The notes under the pieces were generated by a model. That model searched no databases and was not told the DNA's origin. It saw nothing but the letters and a program-made list of their open reading frames with translations. Of a stretch of 64,000 nucleotides of DNA, positions 43,146 through 53,731 are shown piece after piece (the stretch's first letter is position 1; each line of letters opens with the position of its first letter). A program made the translations under genes and the position numbers. This DNA comes from Mytilinidion resinicola (taxonomy: Eukaryota; Ascomycota; Dothideomycetes; Mytilinidiales; Mytilinidiaceae): positions 412,898 through 476,897 of the forward strand of contig NW_022985455.1 of NCBI RefSeq assembly GCF_010093595.1, given 5' to 3'.

Positions 43146-43838
43146 GGTTGCAACGGGCAGTGTAGGGGACAGAGGAATGAGGCGATGAGGGCGAGTCGGT
43201 CGGAGACAGCGGCTTCAGTCCTCTAGTGCGCGCGAGGGCTGGGGATGAAGGGGTGAAGGAGCTGCTGGGGTGGCGGGGGGCAGCGGGCACACGGGCAATG
43301 CGGGCAGTGAGGATGTGAAGAAGTGGGAAATGGCCTGCGATGCCGGATAGGGATGCAGGATGCTGGGGCAGTGGTGGAGCTGGAGCTTTCGTGGGGCGTG
43401 TGTGCAGACGAATGAAGACGACGCCAGGCATACAGCCGCTAGAGCAAAACAGGCCTGGCGCGCATCGCCACGAGGTGGATATCGCCGTTGGAGATTTCAT
43501 GCATATCTAATTCATGTGCTGGTGGGAGCCCGGCTGCAATTGGGCGCAGGCGGGCGCACAATGGCACGCGCAAACGTGCTGCCATGCTGTCGCTCTCGCG
43601 AGCTGCAAACGTGCTTGCGTCATGCCGTCCGCCTGATACGTGCCTCCACGCCTCGTTTCTCCAGCCTCATTGCCATGCTGCGGCGTGGAATCGTAGCACA
43701 ACAGGGCCACAGGGCCGCAGGGCCGCCGAGGGACTCACTCCACCGCTGCCGATACACCACGGCCGGCTGCTGCACGGGACTCGGCCGTCGTCGCCGTTGA
43801 CGATGGCCTAACTTGCTGCAGACAAGGCCGTCCTGACC

Positions 43839-43877
43839 GCCAGTTCACGCTCCCAGTTCACGCTCCCAGTTCACGCT
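43839..43877. repeat. 13-base tandem repeat, three units
   Basis: CCCAGTTCACGCT is repeated at 43839 (first base G), 43852 and 43865. Confidence 0.85.
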
Positions 43878-44058
43878 CGCCCGGCCGCCAAACACTGACC
43901 TTTCCAACGAGTACCTCGACAGAAACAGCAAGTACGATATCCCAATGTGCACTCAAGCAATTGCCTTTCCCATTCAGGGAACTGAGCTGCTCATGCTCCA
44001 GCCTGAGTTGTGGCTGTGCTGGGTGAGCGCATCCTGAGCCGCATCTTATCAGCATGGG

Positions 44059-44066
44059 TCACGTGA
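44059..44066. promoter_or_regulatory. TCACGTGA palindrome
   Basis: Perfect 8-base palindrome with CACGTG core, 914 bases upstream of the Crp1-like start and beside the 3' end of the kinase-like remnant. Confidence 0.4.
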
Positions 44067-44130
44067 TCTTGGGTTTGCGGTCTATCCTACCTAGCACCAG
44101 ATGAGTAAGACCACGAAAAGATGACAGCCA

Positions 44131-44845
44131 TTAGCACCATGACGACTGAAACAAGGCAATTACAAATCTCGGTCTTGATAGGGCCATATTCGTGAATACG
44201 AGACTGTGTGAGTCGGACTCAGCCATGTTTACAAACATCTCCTTGACGGTATTGTTGATGCGTGAAGCCTGCTCATAATTTTCTCGAAGGACCATGCCAT
44301 CCAGTGGGATCAGGTTATCGTTCTGAAGCTGGTGCAGGACTTCTCTGAGACCCTCTACAAGCTCCATCTCACTGTTGTGGAGCTCTAGTTCCTTCTCCGT
44401 AAACTGTATAGGACAAGGTACGGCCGCTGGTGCAATTTCTTCCCATTGAGCAGCTATGTGTACCAAGGCGTGACGGAAAGAAAACACGTTGTTCCTGCTC
44501 CAGGCGCCACAAAGCAAAGAAACGGGGTTGATCAAAAGAGAGCGATTGTGCAAGGTCATTGCGGCCCACCGCTGCTCATTTGTAAGCTTGGTAAGGTTTT
44601 GGTAATGGCTGAGCAGGTTTGCAGTGTTGTCTATATCGTTTGTTGCATTGGATCCTTCTGTTGCGGCATTCAATCGGTTACTAGTGGTGCTAGATCCGAC
44701 TGGAAGAAGTAAACGTGGGATATTGTGTTGGAAGAATAGCTCAGACACTGAGGCCGACTGCCAGTCGATAATGCAAATTATTCGCTTCGTCTCTGGATCG
44801 ACGAGTATATTATCGAGGTGAAGGTCTGGGTGGGAGAGCGATGTC
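44131..44845 (-). pseudogene. 5'-truncated phosphotransferase (APH/kinase-like) remnant
   Basis: The minus-strand frame carries the catalytic-loop signature of aminoglycoside-phosphotransferase-like kinases, SHPDLHLDNILVDPETKRI, followed by ICIIDWQSASVSELFF. These are the H-x-D-x-x-x-x-N catalytic motif and the I-I-D-W metal-binding motif. A helical C-terminal lobe follows to the stop at 44131. The entire N-lobe (glycine-rich loop, ATP lysine) is missing. Upstream of about 44845 the sequence changes character and reaches stops, merging into the PKA regulatory-subunit upstream region. Fungal relatives of this type are numerous (Aim9-like) and of unknown substrate. With no ATP-binding half it should be inactive. 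Confidence 0.65.
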
Positions 44846-45865
44846 TGAGAAGGAGCCGGCGATAGATGTGGTGTTGAAACAGTCCAGTCACGTCTCCCCG
44901 AAACCTGTCTTGGGGCCTACCAAGCCTGACGCAGGGGCAGCGCAGAAGGTGCCCACCCGCTGTTTCAGCACTCAACACTCTCGGCATCGCGGGCCTGCGT
45001 CGCTTGCCGGTGGCTGTGATAGACAGCTTGACTCGGTCGGCGTCGTGGTTCTTTCACCGCTCACCGCACGGCTGTCTCTGGCGCTGAAGTTAGGTTTGGC
45101 TGCCAAAGGCATGGCGGAGACAGCCCCGCAGAGGCCACCGCCCACCGCCCACCGCCCACCGCGTCACCGATCAGCACCGCTTTGTCGCATTCTTGGAGGG
45201 CGGCCGTCTTTGTCGGCGGCACGGCGGGCGTGAGGCGCGGCTCTGCAGTTTGATACACCACGGACAAGCTCATCGCGCGGAGGCCAGGCGGCTGTCCGTG
45301 GGGCGGGCGCTAGAAGGGCGGCTCCAGCTGGGGGCGATGCGGCGGGGAGAGCTGCACGGCGAGGCCATCGCGCTGGTGGAGAGCGCTCCCAGCGCTCCCC
45401 GCGCGCCGCCGTCTCAGACCCAGTGGACTGCGCTCCGTGGCATGTGTGTGCCTCTAATCGCCGGCGTCGGGCCCTGTGCCTTGCTGTGTGACTCCCACGG
45501 CCCACCGAATGGTTGCTTCTTCTGCCTTCTAATGTTCTAGAAAGAGCCCCGCAGCTGCACCAGGAAGCCCCCATCTGCCTGCCCGCGCGCCTCCACGACG
45601 TCCAGCTCGCCGCCATTGCGTGCCATCCCAACCCTTCCCCGATCCCTCGCTGTATTCTCACCACCGCCGGCCTCAATTCTTCGCCTGCTGCCTCCTCGCC
45701 CTGCCCTGCTGCTCTGTCCATCACTACGCGCTCCGCATCCGCCATTGCGTCCTCTGCCGGCCGTCACACGGCAGCAGCGTCATCCCTGCGCTTTTGGCCT
45801 CTCTCGCGAACCAACGTCAAAGGAGTGCGGGTCCACCACAACCCCTCCCCTCTCACCACACCTCC
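44846..45865. other. upstream region of the PKA regulatory-subunit gene
   Basis: GC-rich 1-kb region, likely promoter and leader. Featureless open frames in several phases. Low-complexity CCACCGCCCACCG tracts near 45140-45165. Confidence 0.45.
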
Positions 45866-47242
45866 ATGTCGCTGCCACCCGACTACTCCAATGAAATCTC
45901 CGCCCTCAACCGCGAGATCCTGAAGCACAGCCCCCAAGACGTCCTGCAGTTCTGCGCCAACTTCTTCCAGCGCCGCCTCGAGTCCCAGCGCGCCGAGTTC
46001 CTGCTGTCCCAGCACCATTCCACGCAAGGCGGTGGCATGGCCGAGAGCACATTCCCCGGCAGCAATCCCTTCGGCTCCTCGCCCAGCGGCGGCCTCTCTA
46101 CCGCTGGCATGCACCGCCTCGAGGAGGAGGAGGAGAACGACACCGTCGCCTCGCCCACCGCCCAGTCCTTCCCGCGCTCCACCGACGCCGCTCCCTCCAG
46201 CGGCGAGTCGCCCTTTGGCAACTTCGGCGGCTTCCAGTCGCAAGCCAACAGCCGCGCTGCGGCCTCCAAGTCGCAGCCCCCCTCGTCGCTCCCGATGGAC
46301 CCCCAGAGCTTCCCCAGCAACTACAACATGAACCGGAGGACGTCCGTGTCCGCCGAGTCGCTCAACCCCACCTCCTCCCTCAACGACAACTGGACCCCCC
46401 CGTACCACCAAAAGACGGACGACCAGCAGACACGCCTCAAGCAGGCCGTGTCAGGCAACTTCCTCTTCTCCCACCTCGACGACGAGCAATCCGCACAGGT
46501 GCTAGGTGCCCTACAAGAGAAGCCAATACCCACAAAGGGCATAAAGGTCATCCAGCAGGGTGACGTCGGCGACTACTTTTACGTCGTCGAGGATGGCCAT
46601 TTTGACATATTCGTCAACAAGAGCGGCAAGCTAGAACCAGGCCCCGATGGCCTGGGCAACAAAGTCGGCAGCGTCGGACCGGGCGGGTCCTTTGGCGAGC
46701 TGGCTTTGATGTACAATGCTCCCCGCGCAGCCACCGTTGCCTCAACCGAGCCCTCGACCCTATGGGCGCTTGACCGAGTAACTTTCCGCCGCATCCTCAT
46801 GGACAGCGCATTCCAGCGACGTCGGATGTACGAGGGCTTCCTCGAAGAAGTCCCGCTACTATCGTCGCTAACGCCGTACGAGCGGTCCAAGATTGCCGAC
46901 GCGCTCGAGACTCGCAAATTCCCCGCCGGCACGACCATCATCAAAGAAGGCGACGTGGGCGAATCTTTCTTCATCCTCGAGAGCGGTTCCGCCGAAGTCT
47001 ATAAGCGCGGCATCGACAAGGCCGTCAATAGCTACAAGAAAGGCGACTACTTTGGCGAGCTTGCCCTCCTCAACGACGCACCCCGCGCCGCCTCCGTCGT
47101 CAGCAACACCGAAGTCAAGGTGGCGACGCTCGGCAAGGACGGTTTCCAGCGCCTGCTAGGCCCCGTCGAGGGCATCATGCGGCGGAACGACCCTAGTAAG
47201 CTGGGGACAGAAGGTGTGGACCCTTTGGCTAAGGGAAAATAG
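45866..47242 (+). CDS. pkaR: cAMP-dependent protein kinase regulatory subunit
   Basis: A 458-residue single-exon protein. Residues 1-45 form the RII-type dimerisation/docking helix pair (YSNEISALNREILKHSPQDV, LQFCANFFQRRLESQR). A Ser/Pro/Gly-rich linker leads to the inhibitor site RRTSV at 157-161, with Ser160 phosphorylatable as in RII/Bcy1. Two cyclic-nucleotide-binding domains follow. Their phosphate-binding cassettes are FGELALMYNAPRAATV and FGELALLNDAPRAASVV, both with the conserved Glu and Arg. It binds and inhibits the PKA catalytic subunit until cAMP is bound. The frame is open upstream to 45620, but the ATG at 45866 gives the family N-terminus. The gene is intact and typical. Confidence 0.96.
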   Translation: MSLPPDYSNEISALNREILKHSPQDVLQFCANFFQRRLESQRAEFLLSQHHSTQGGGMAESTFPGSNPFGSSPSGGLSTAGMHRLEEEEENDTVASPTAQSFPRSTDAAPSSGESPFGNFGGFQSQANSRAAASKSQPPSSLPMDPQSFPSNYNMNRRTSVSAESLNPTSSLNDNWTPPYHQKTDDQQTRLKQAVSGNFLFSHLDDEQSAQVLGALQEKPIPTKGIKVIQQGDVGDYFYVVEDGHFDIFVNKSGKLEPGPDGLGNKVGSVGPGGSFGELALMYNAPRAATVASTEPSTLWALDRVTFRRILMDSAFQRRRMYEGFLEEVPLLSSLTPYERSKIADALETRKFPAGTTIIKEGDVGESFFILESGSAEVYKRGIDKAVNSYKKGDYFGELALLNDAPRAASVVSNTEVKVATLGKDGFQRLLGPVEGIMRRNDPSKLGTEGVDPLAKGK

Positions 47243-47612
47243 TGGGCGCGGGTAGAACTCATTCTGCCCCGGCGAATTTCGGGCCTATTCCGCGCCTTAG
47301 TTCTTTGCATGGCCTGATGGTAAAAGGCGGATGGACGATGGATGGTCCTGTTGCTTAAAGTAAGGAAAGAAGGATGACCGACAGTAAGGAAATAGGCTGA
47401 GTCGTGCCGTCTACGGCTCGATTCTCGGCCCTTTATAAACGCACGCGAATTCACGAATAGGATACTCTAGAATGGATGGTGAATGAATGGATGGACGGGC
47501 GGTTTCAAATTCAAGTTCTTGTTATTCTCCCCCCGCTGTACTCCTCGTCCGCTGTGATTTGGGAATTCACAGATTGGCTGGGCTAAATGTGGTTTTTCTT
47601 ACTCTCACTACA

Positions 47613-47632
47613 CTACTACTACTACTACTACT
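47613..47632. repeat. CTA trinucleotide microsatellite
   Basis: About seven uninterrupted CTA units followed by CTC units, downstream of pkaR. Confidence 0.85.
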
Positions 47633-47907
47633 CCTCCTCTACATTAAAGCACCGGGCGTTTTTGCGTTTTACGTTTTCTATATGTTGTGATTGTATGCGT
47701 ACCATTCCGCACTGTCACTAAGGGTCGTTGCTGTCTGGGGCTAGAGCTGGACAGGGACGGGCACGTGGGGTATGTTGGGAGGGTTGGGAGGTGGCTGAGT
47801 TGTTGTGGGCTTTGTGTATCGTATCGAATGAATCGGGTTTTGCTGATTGCAATAATGGCAGCTCTGTTATTCGAGTGTTTGGTGATCTATGAGGAATGAC
47901 TAGGATG

Positions 47908-47915
47908 TCACGTGA
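47908..47915. promoter_or_regulatory. TCACGTGA palindrome
   Basis: Fourth perfect copy of this 8-base palindrome in the window, again intergenic (between pkaR and the broken MYND gene). Confidence 0.35.
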
Positions 47916-48291
47916 TATACTCTAGGAGTGAGTCTTGCGATATTGAAGTATAGAGAGTGAGTACAAGAATAGGTCAAGGCACTAAGCAAAGCGAAGAAAG
48001 CTCGTGTCACAAATCATTCAGACCTTGAATATATCACTGGCATCGGCCTTGTTCATAAGCAAGAGCAAAGGTCAAGCAAAGTATGATTTGGTTTCGCACG
48101 ACCACGCATGGTATGGTGACATGCATGGCCCGTGTAGATATAGCCTGGAAGCTGAGTTGGAAAAAAAAAATCGATCTTCAGTGACGAATAGGTCTTCAGG
48201 CTTTGGATGTGTGAAGGCTCGTCCACTTCGAACCACTCAACATACCCCAGGGGGCCCCATTTATCCGCTAGAATTAAAGCTCCCGAGTGGA

Positions 48292-49708
48292 TCAGGTGCT
48301 GAGAGTGTTGAATCGCTCTGCCGGACCTGCGTCCCTAGCCTGCTGTATGCACATCTCCTGTCTGAAGACCTCCATATTCTCTTCTGTAATATAGTCGAGG
48401 ACCTCTTGCTTGGTGAAGCCTGTGGTCTCTATACCCTGCTTTCTTGCCTCGTCTCGTCCGCCTCCGTGGCGTTTTCGAACATTGGCTTCAGCTTCTCTTG
48501 GCAGAACCGGCTTAATAGCACTGCGTGCTCGGTTGCAAGGTCTTTCTCGTCCTCTCGGAAGACGAGAGCATTGCCAACACCGTGCTGCCAGTGGCTAGGC
48601 ACAAGGCCCCAGCTATCGCTCCTAGGATCTGTGTTCATGAAGAGGGGGGATGCTGATTCATTGACAAGACTGAAACCTTCCCCTTGCTGTGTCTTCTCTC
48701 TTTCCCTCTCTTTCCAGACCAGGACAGGGAGGTTGACAAGGTTGGAGGTTGGAGAGAGTTCGCCGTCCAAAACTGCGGGGCCATGTCTGAAAACTCCAAC
48801 TCTAACAAAACGACTCGCGTTGTAGCGATGTTGTTCGCCTTCGCATCTGATCTTGACGCAGAAGATCTCGTTGTCGTCGAAGGGTGACAAACAGTTCAGA
48901 GCATGGCGGTAATCGGTCAGCTTGACGTCGTCGTAGTAGACGGGAGCGCTGTCGCCACCTCGCTTTCGCAGACACCACTATTGGACCGCTCCATTTGAAA
49001 GGCATGGTTCCTACGAGGGCCGCAGCTTGGGCGAGGGTGCAGTTGGGTTCATCGAACTCAAGCCCGTCTAGCTCATCCCGAAACGCTAGATCGATAGTGT
49101 TGCGCAGTCTTCGTTGAGGTTGGCCAACTAGCTGTAGAGAGCGAAAGATCGGTATTGGATCATCAGTTCCCAAGCATGGATGACACCAATGCGAATTCTC
49201 GGGCGTGTCCAGAGAAAGAAGATAATTTCTCATAGAGAACCTATACCATACATGGGCGCTTGTTTTCCTGTGGCCCTGGGAGAAGTATTGCTCGCCTATG
49301 CTGAGGTGATGGGCGCGGCCTCTGCTTTGCATACTTCTTGCACAGGTGTTTGTGGCTTCCCCAGTCAATCAATTGGCATTCCTTGAAGCAATATCCGCAG
49401 CTCCGACAAAATGGAGCACAGCTCCGCTGGACGTTTATGACAAGTTATGCGGTCATCATCTTCAAAGAAATTCTCTGGAAGTGAATTCTCGGAGGGCTTT
49501 GGGTCTCTGGAAAAGGAATCGACTCTATTCATCTTATTAGCTTAGACTTCAAACGCAGGAGAGTTTAGAAGAGGAGTACACACTTGAGCTCTACGATAGC
49601 ATGAACTCTGTCACCGATCGGTAGCTTGTCGGCGTTGTCGTTATCATTGCCTTCAGCAAGCACCAAGAGCTTGAAGAAGCTGTCGAATTGCGAGTCTGCC
49701 GTAGACAT
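48292..49708 (-). pseudogene. MYND zinc-finger gene with several frame breaks
   Basis: The first exon is clean: MSTADSQFDSFFKLLVLAEG at 49708, up to a GTGTGT donor. After a CCTTTTCCAG acceptor the frame reads DPKPSENSLPENFF then CHKRPAELC. It must shift to continue as RSCGYCFKECQLIDWGSHKH, the second half of a MYND zinc finger (Y-C-x-x-x-C-Q-x-x-D-W-x-x-H-K). Further frame changes occur before WYRFSMRNYLL, between WSGPIVVSA and SAPVYYDDVKLTDYRHAL, and between NATEADE and GIETTGFTKQEVLDYI. The end at 48292 is natural (MCIQQARDAG). Later segments (FRHGPAVLD, SDSWGLVPSHWQHGVGNALV) match a fungal MYND subfamily of unknown role. At least four breaks over 1.2 kb indicate a decayed gene. Confidence 0.6.
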
Positions 49709-51148
49709 CTTGGGTTATAGCAGCAGACCTGTGCCTTGTAGAGCTGTTATAGAAAAGTCCTTGCAGTCAAGAACTGCAAGATTTCAGCAATGTAAAGTTT
49801 CGGGGCAAGCCGGGAGGAGTTGTCTACTCGCGTCGTGCCGGGCCGAAGTGACTTCAGAGAGATTCGAAGCCGTCGGGCGTCCTTCGAAAAAGCCCATAGA
49901 TCACCAAGACTTAGTGGAGCAGTCCGAGCCCAGAGAGCTTGGTGAAGTGTTTCGGTTACAGAGGTGAGTTTGCGACAGTAAATGAGATAAGGTGGTGTGT
50001 GGAAGAGAACAAAGCACGATAGAAAGCTTAGCGTTTCACTGTAATTGCAACCTTGGAAGACCGAAGGCATGAGAGCATTCAATGAACAATCGACGGAGCA
50101 CAGGCTGAATGCAGCTGTTAAGATAAGATTCATGAGTGAATGAAACGCAGTTTGTAGCCGAGAAAATAGCAAAGAGAAATTCTCCCAACATAGATGCAGG
50201 TCGTACCCGGCGAGTAGTCTCTACATACTATATATCATTTTTGGTATCGATTCCATGAGGAGCCCGCTTAGGTCGATTGTCGTAGGACAAACCCCAAGCA
50301 GCAGACCGGGGTGACGAATGTCGAAGGTGAATGCATCAGTCTTCAATCTATTTGGAAATCGCCCGACGTCGTACACACGGTCAAAGATCTGTATAAAGGA
50401 CATCAATGGAAGCAACGGCTATGTCTTGACGCTGTGTGAATAGCCTCGCCAGTTTACTAGTTGTCCAAAGTGCCGCATTTCTCTCTTATTAGGAATGCTG
50501 AAAATACTATGAAGCTCCTCACGCAGCGGTAAACGAATGCACGGATTTCAACGATGGGGGATTGTAAGTTCCACTCATCATATAGTGATGGGAAAGGTAG
50601 GAAACGAGAAACACAGATTTAAGGAAAGAGATATTGATTTCCCCAACTTCTTTACTGTACCTTACTACCTAACAAAATTCTTCGCATAGCCTACCTGGAC
50701 CTTTTTCGCTGCAACGGAAGCACAGACCATGATGCAAAGTTGCATTGCGAAAGCTGAAGAGGTTCTCAGTTGCAAGGGAAGACGTGTCGTTGAACCCTGT
50801 GATCGACATAAAGTTACGCACGTGGCTGAGTGGAGCTCGAGCTTCGCAACAGACGCCGGTCCTTGAACCTGGGAAATCACCAATACAAACATCTGCCTGT
50901 TTGGAGTATTTGACCTGCTACGCCTGCCTGCTACCCACACTGTGCCTGATATTCAGAGTTGCACTGCCACAGCGCTCTTCGAGTACCCAGCCCACGAGAC
51001 TCTTTCACTACTATATAGGCATAAAAGCCCAACATACTCTCCACTCTCCACTCTCCACTCTCCGCTCTCCGCTCTCCAAGCTTCTACAACCATAAAACAG
51101 GCATATCACCATCGACAGCCATTGTCGCGCTCAGGCGCTCCCCTCACG
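49709..51148. other. region without an assignable gene, ending in the vam7 leader
   Basis: Minus-strand frames at 49747-50172 and 50221-50415 are open but show no family marks. A CT-rich tandem repeat at 51036-51077 lies just before vam7. Confidence 0.4.
51036..51077. repeat. 7-base CT-rich tandem repeat in the vam7 leader
   Basis: Six units of (A/G)CTCTCC at 51036, 51043, 51050, 51057, 51064 and 51071, ending 71 bases before the vam7 ATG. Pyrimidine tracts are common just upstream of fungal starts; this one is unusually regular. Confidence 0.8.
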
Positions 51149-52335
51149 ATGCCTCTTGACATCTCTATCCCCACCACTTCCACCTCCGAAGGACCCAAGC
51201 CCTACACCAAATACGCCATCCGCATCGCTGCACCCCTCCGAACTACCATCCTTCACAAACGCTACTCCGACTTCGCCGCCCTTCACTCCCTCCTTATCTC
51301 CCAAGTCGGCACTGCGCCTCCAGCACCGCTACCAGGAAAATCATGGCTAGGCGGCGGCCTAGGGAGACTGGGACTTGGCAGCACGAACGGCAGCCCTGAG
51401 ATGGTCGAGGAGCGGCGGAAAGGACTGGAAAAATATCTGCGGGCTATAGAGACCTCGGAAGACGGACGATGGCGCATGAGCGATGCGTGGCGCAAGTTCA
51501 TGGAGTTGGGCGCTGCGTCAGCGGGGCGGAATGGGAGCGTGAGCACGAATGCGTCAGGACTAGGGAAAGACGCGATCAAGGACGGGAGTGATTGGTTGGA
51601 TGCGCACGCAGAACTGAAGAGTAGGCTACAAGAGGCCAGGCTGTGGCTCACGAAGAGAGAACAGGCAAATACTGCTAATGCACAGCACGAGGCTGGGGCG
51701 AACGCGAAGAGGAGCCTTGTGAGGGCTGGCACGTTGATACAAGCACTTGAGCAGGCACTAGAAAGATTGAGTGGAAAAGGGGGAAGTGAGTGGGGTGGTG
51801 AAAAACTAGGGGATGGGGAAGTGAGGAGGCGGCGGGATCTGATTGGAACGGCGAGGAAGGAGAAGGATGGACTGGAGGGTGTGCTTAATGCCATGGCTGT
51901 GAAGTCTGTCGCTTCTAGTACGCAAGGGCCAACATCTTCAGCCAGCGCGACATCAGAGCAAAAGAGTAGCTTGTTCAAGGGAGCAGCGGGCGGTGGAAGG
52001 AGGGTATTAGGTGTGCCAGCGAAGGAGACCGAGAGGACACGAGAGCTCGACAATGATGGCGTTCTGCAGCTCCAGAAACAGATCATGGCAGAACAGGACG
52101 AAGACGTTCAGGACTTATCGCGGGTCGTAAGGAGGATGCGAGAGATGGGGGTGCAAATCAATGAAGAGGTTGTACTGCAGAACCAGATGCTTGGACTGTT
52201 CGAGGAGGATGTTGACAGGTATGTCATGTTCCAGCTGCTCATCTACTCAAACTTGTCTCCAGTGGTGCTAACTACACATGCAGAGTCGACGGCAAAATCA
52301 GGATTGCAAGAAAGCGTGCAGACAAGATCAAGTAG
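51149..52335 (+). CDS. vam7: Vam7-like PX-domain SNARE (Qc-SNARE)
   Basis: Exons 51149-52218 and 52284-52335 join to 373 residues. The N-terminal PX domain (YTKYAIRIAAPL, then LHKRYSDFAALHSLL) binds phosphatidylinositol 3-phosphate on vacuolar and late endosomal membranes. The C-terminal coiled coil (VLQLQKQIMAEQDEDVQDLS, then RRMREMGVQINEEVV) is a Q-SNARE motif. There is no membrane anchor, as in yeast Vam7. The last 17 residues come from a tiny second exon after a 65-base intron (VDGKIRIARKRADKIK); without splicing the frame reads on into unrelated sequence for another 480 bases. Its yeast role is homotypic vacuole fusion with the HOPS complex. It is convergent with the next gene. Confidence 0.92.
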
Positions 52336-52502
52336 TTATTTCCACGGGGGACCTCAGGCATTGTCGAGAGCGACACATATACCCGGCGCTTGCCTCCTGT
52401 TTTTCCGTAGAGTTGAATATGACACACAGTTCTGGCCTGATTTCCACGGCCTATCTCTCATGCTCCATTTTCGTCTTGATTTCGTCCGTGGAACGCGGTC
52501 AG

Positions 52503-53428
52503 TTACCACTCGATCACAGCATCGGCCTCTTCCATCTCTTCTCTGTCCACACTCATACCCTCATAAGCCACCACAAAGTCCCTCAACCGCCTCACATTTC
52601 CACTCCGAATATCAGCCCGAATCTCCCTCATCACCAGATCGAAGAACCAGTACGGCGCAAACGCGTCCATCTCCCGCTCCAAATCTTCTTCCTCCATGAT
52701 TCTCACCTCTTCTTCGCCCTCCATGCTCACATCTCTACCACCACAACGTTATGCCCGCCCATCAAAACGTGCAGCAAAGGACAAACTCACCTCTCCTCAT
52801 CTCCGGCCTCCCCAAGCTCACCGATCCCCCCACCCTCCAAATCGTCCCCTGCCTCGGCCCTCTCCAACACCTCAGCCACGTCCTCCAAACACTCCTCGAC
52901 CTCCTCTTCATCCCCCCGCTGCTCATGGTAAACCCTACCCCCATCTGCCTTCCACGTCCTGATATACGCCTCCCGCGCTGCAAACCCGTCTCCCGCCTCC
53001 GCCTCTCTAACCGCCGCCAGGAATTGGTTCTCGATCCGCCGCAGCGGGCGCGCAGGGATGACGTACACGAGGAGCGCCGCGCGCGTGAACCGGGTGTTGA
53101 AAGCGTCGGGGTGGAAGCCTGATCTCGGGTCTAGGGCCAGGAAGAAGAGGAAGCGTAGGGCGGCGAGGGGTAGGATGGGGTCGGCGCGGTGATGGGCCGC
53201 AAAGAGCGCGCAGCGGATCAGCGGCTTGGTGTGGTAGAGCTCGTAGGAGATGTCGGGAGGGGTGCTGAGGGGGACGAGCTGGGTCAGAGGACCGGTTTGG
53301 GCGGCGTGATTCATGGTAGGGTGTTGGATGGTTGTGGTGAATGGGTTGGAATTGTGTAGGCTTTGGATGAGGACTGTGGTGGGCTGTGCGAGGTTGAGGG
53401 AAGAAGGAGAATTGAGGGATGAGGCCAT
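52503..53428 (-). CDS. fungal protein of unknown function
   Basis: Exons 53428-52791 and 52734-52503 join in phase 2 across a 56-base intron to 289 residues (EERD at the junction). I do not recognise the family. It begins with a polar Ser/Thr/Asn-rich head. A compact middle has YELYHTKPLIRCALFAAHHR and ALRFLFFLALDPRSGFHPDA. A strongly acidic stretch (EEEVEECLEDVAEVLERAEA) spans the intron. The end reads DLVMREIRADIRSGNVRRLR and DADAVIEW-like residues. It is probably soluble. It is convergent with vam7 and divergent from nothing nearby. Confidence 0.65.
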
Positions 53429-53731
53429 TTTATGTGCATCAGAGGGTGAATTTGAGAGTGAAGTGCAAGGCGTTTTCACCGCAGTTTGAGGGGTTAGGTA
53501 GCTATGGCGGGTGGGAAGAAAAGAATAGCAACGATTGTTTGACTTATTCGGTCCCCTAGCGAAGGTCCTCTGGGCCATCGGAAAGATGCCAAGAGCTGGA
53601 CCCGGTGAATTGAGCTGGAAGTTTGTACATCGCGAAGCCCTATTCTGGCGTCCAGGGGGCCATACGTCCTCACCTAATCACCCAGCGAGTATGATAGTTC
53701 GCCATCGATTCTTGAGTGCTCAATCAAAGCT

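Larger units (their letters stand above)
43146..44130. other. upstream region of the Crp1-like gene, no gene seen
   Basis: GC-rich with featureless open frames. Holds three 13-base tandem units at 43839-43877 and TCACGTGA at 44059-44066. Confidence 0.4.
47243..48291. other. 3' region of pkaR and intergenic DNA
   Basis: No gene-like frame. Contains an ACT/CTA microsatellite of about seven units at 47613-47632 and TCACGTGA at 47908-47915. Confidence 0.45.

Noticed and set aside
45620..45865. N-terminal extension of the PKA regulatory subunit
   Set aside because: In-frame but Cys/His/Pro-rich and unlike the family; the ATG at 45866 gives the exact docking-domain start.
48004..48825. 273-codon plus-strand open frame
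   Set aside because: Antisense to the MYND gene, whose minus-strand segments show real family motifs.
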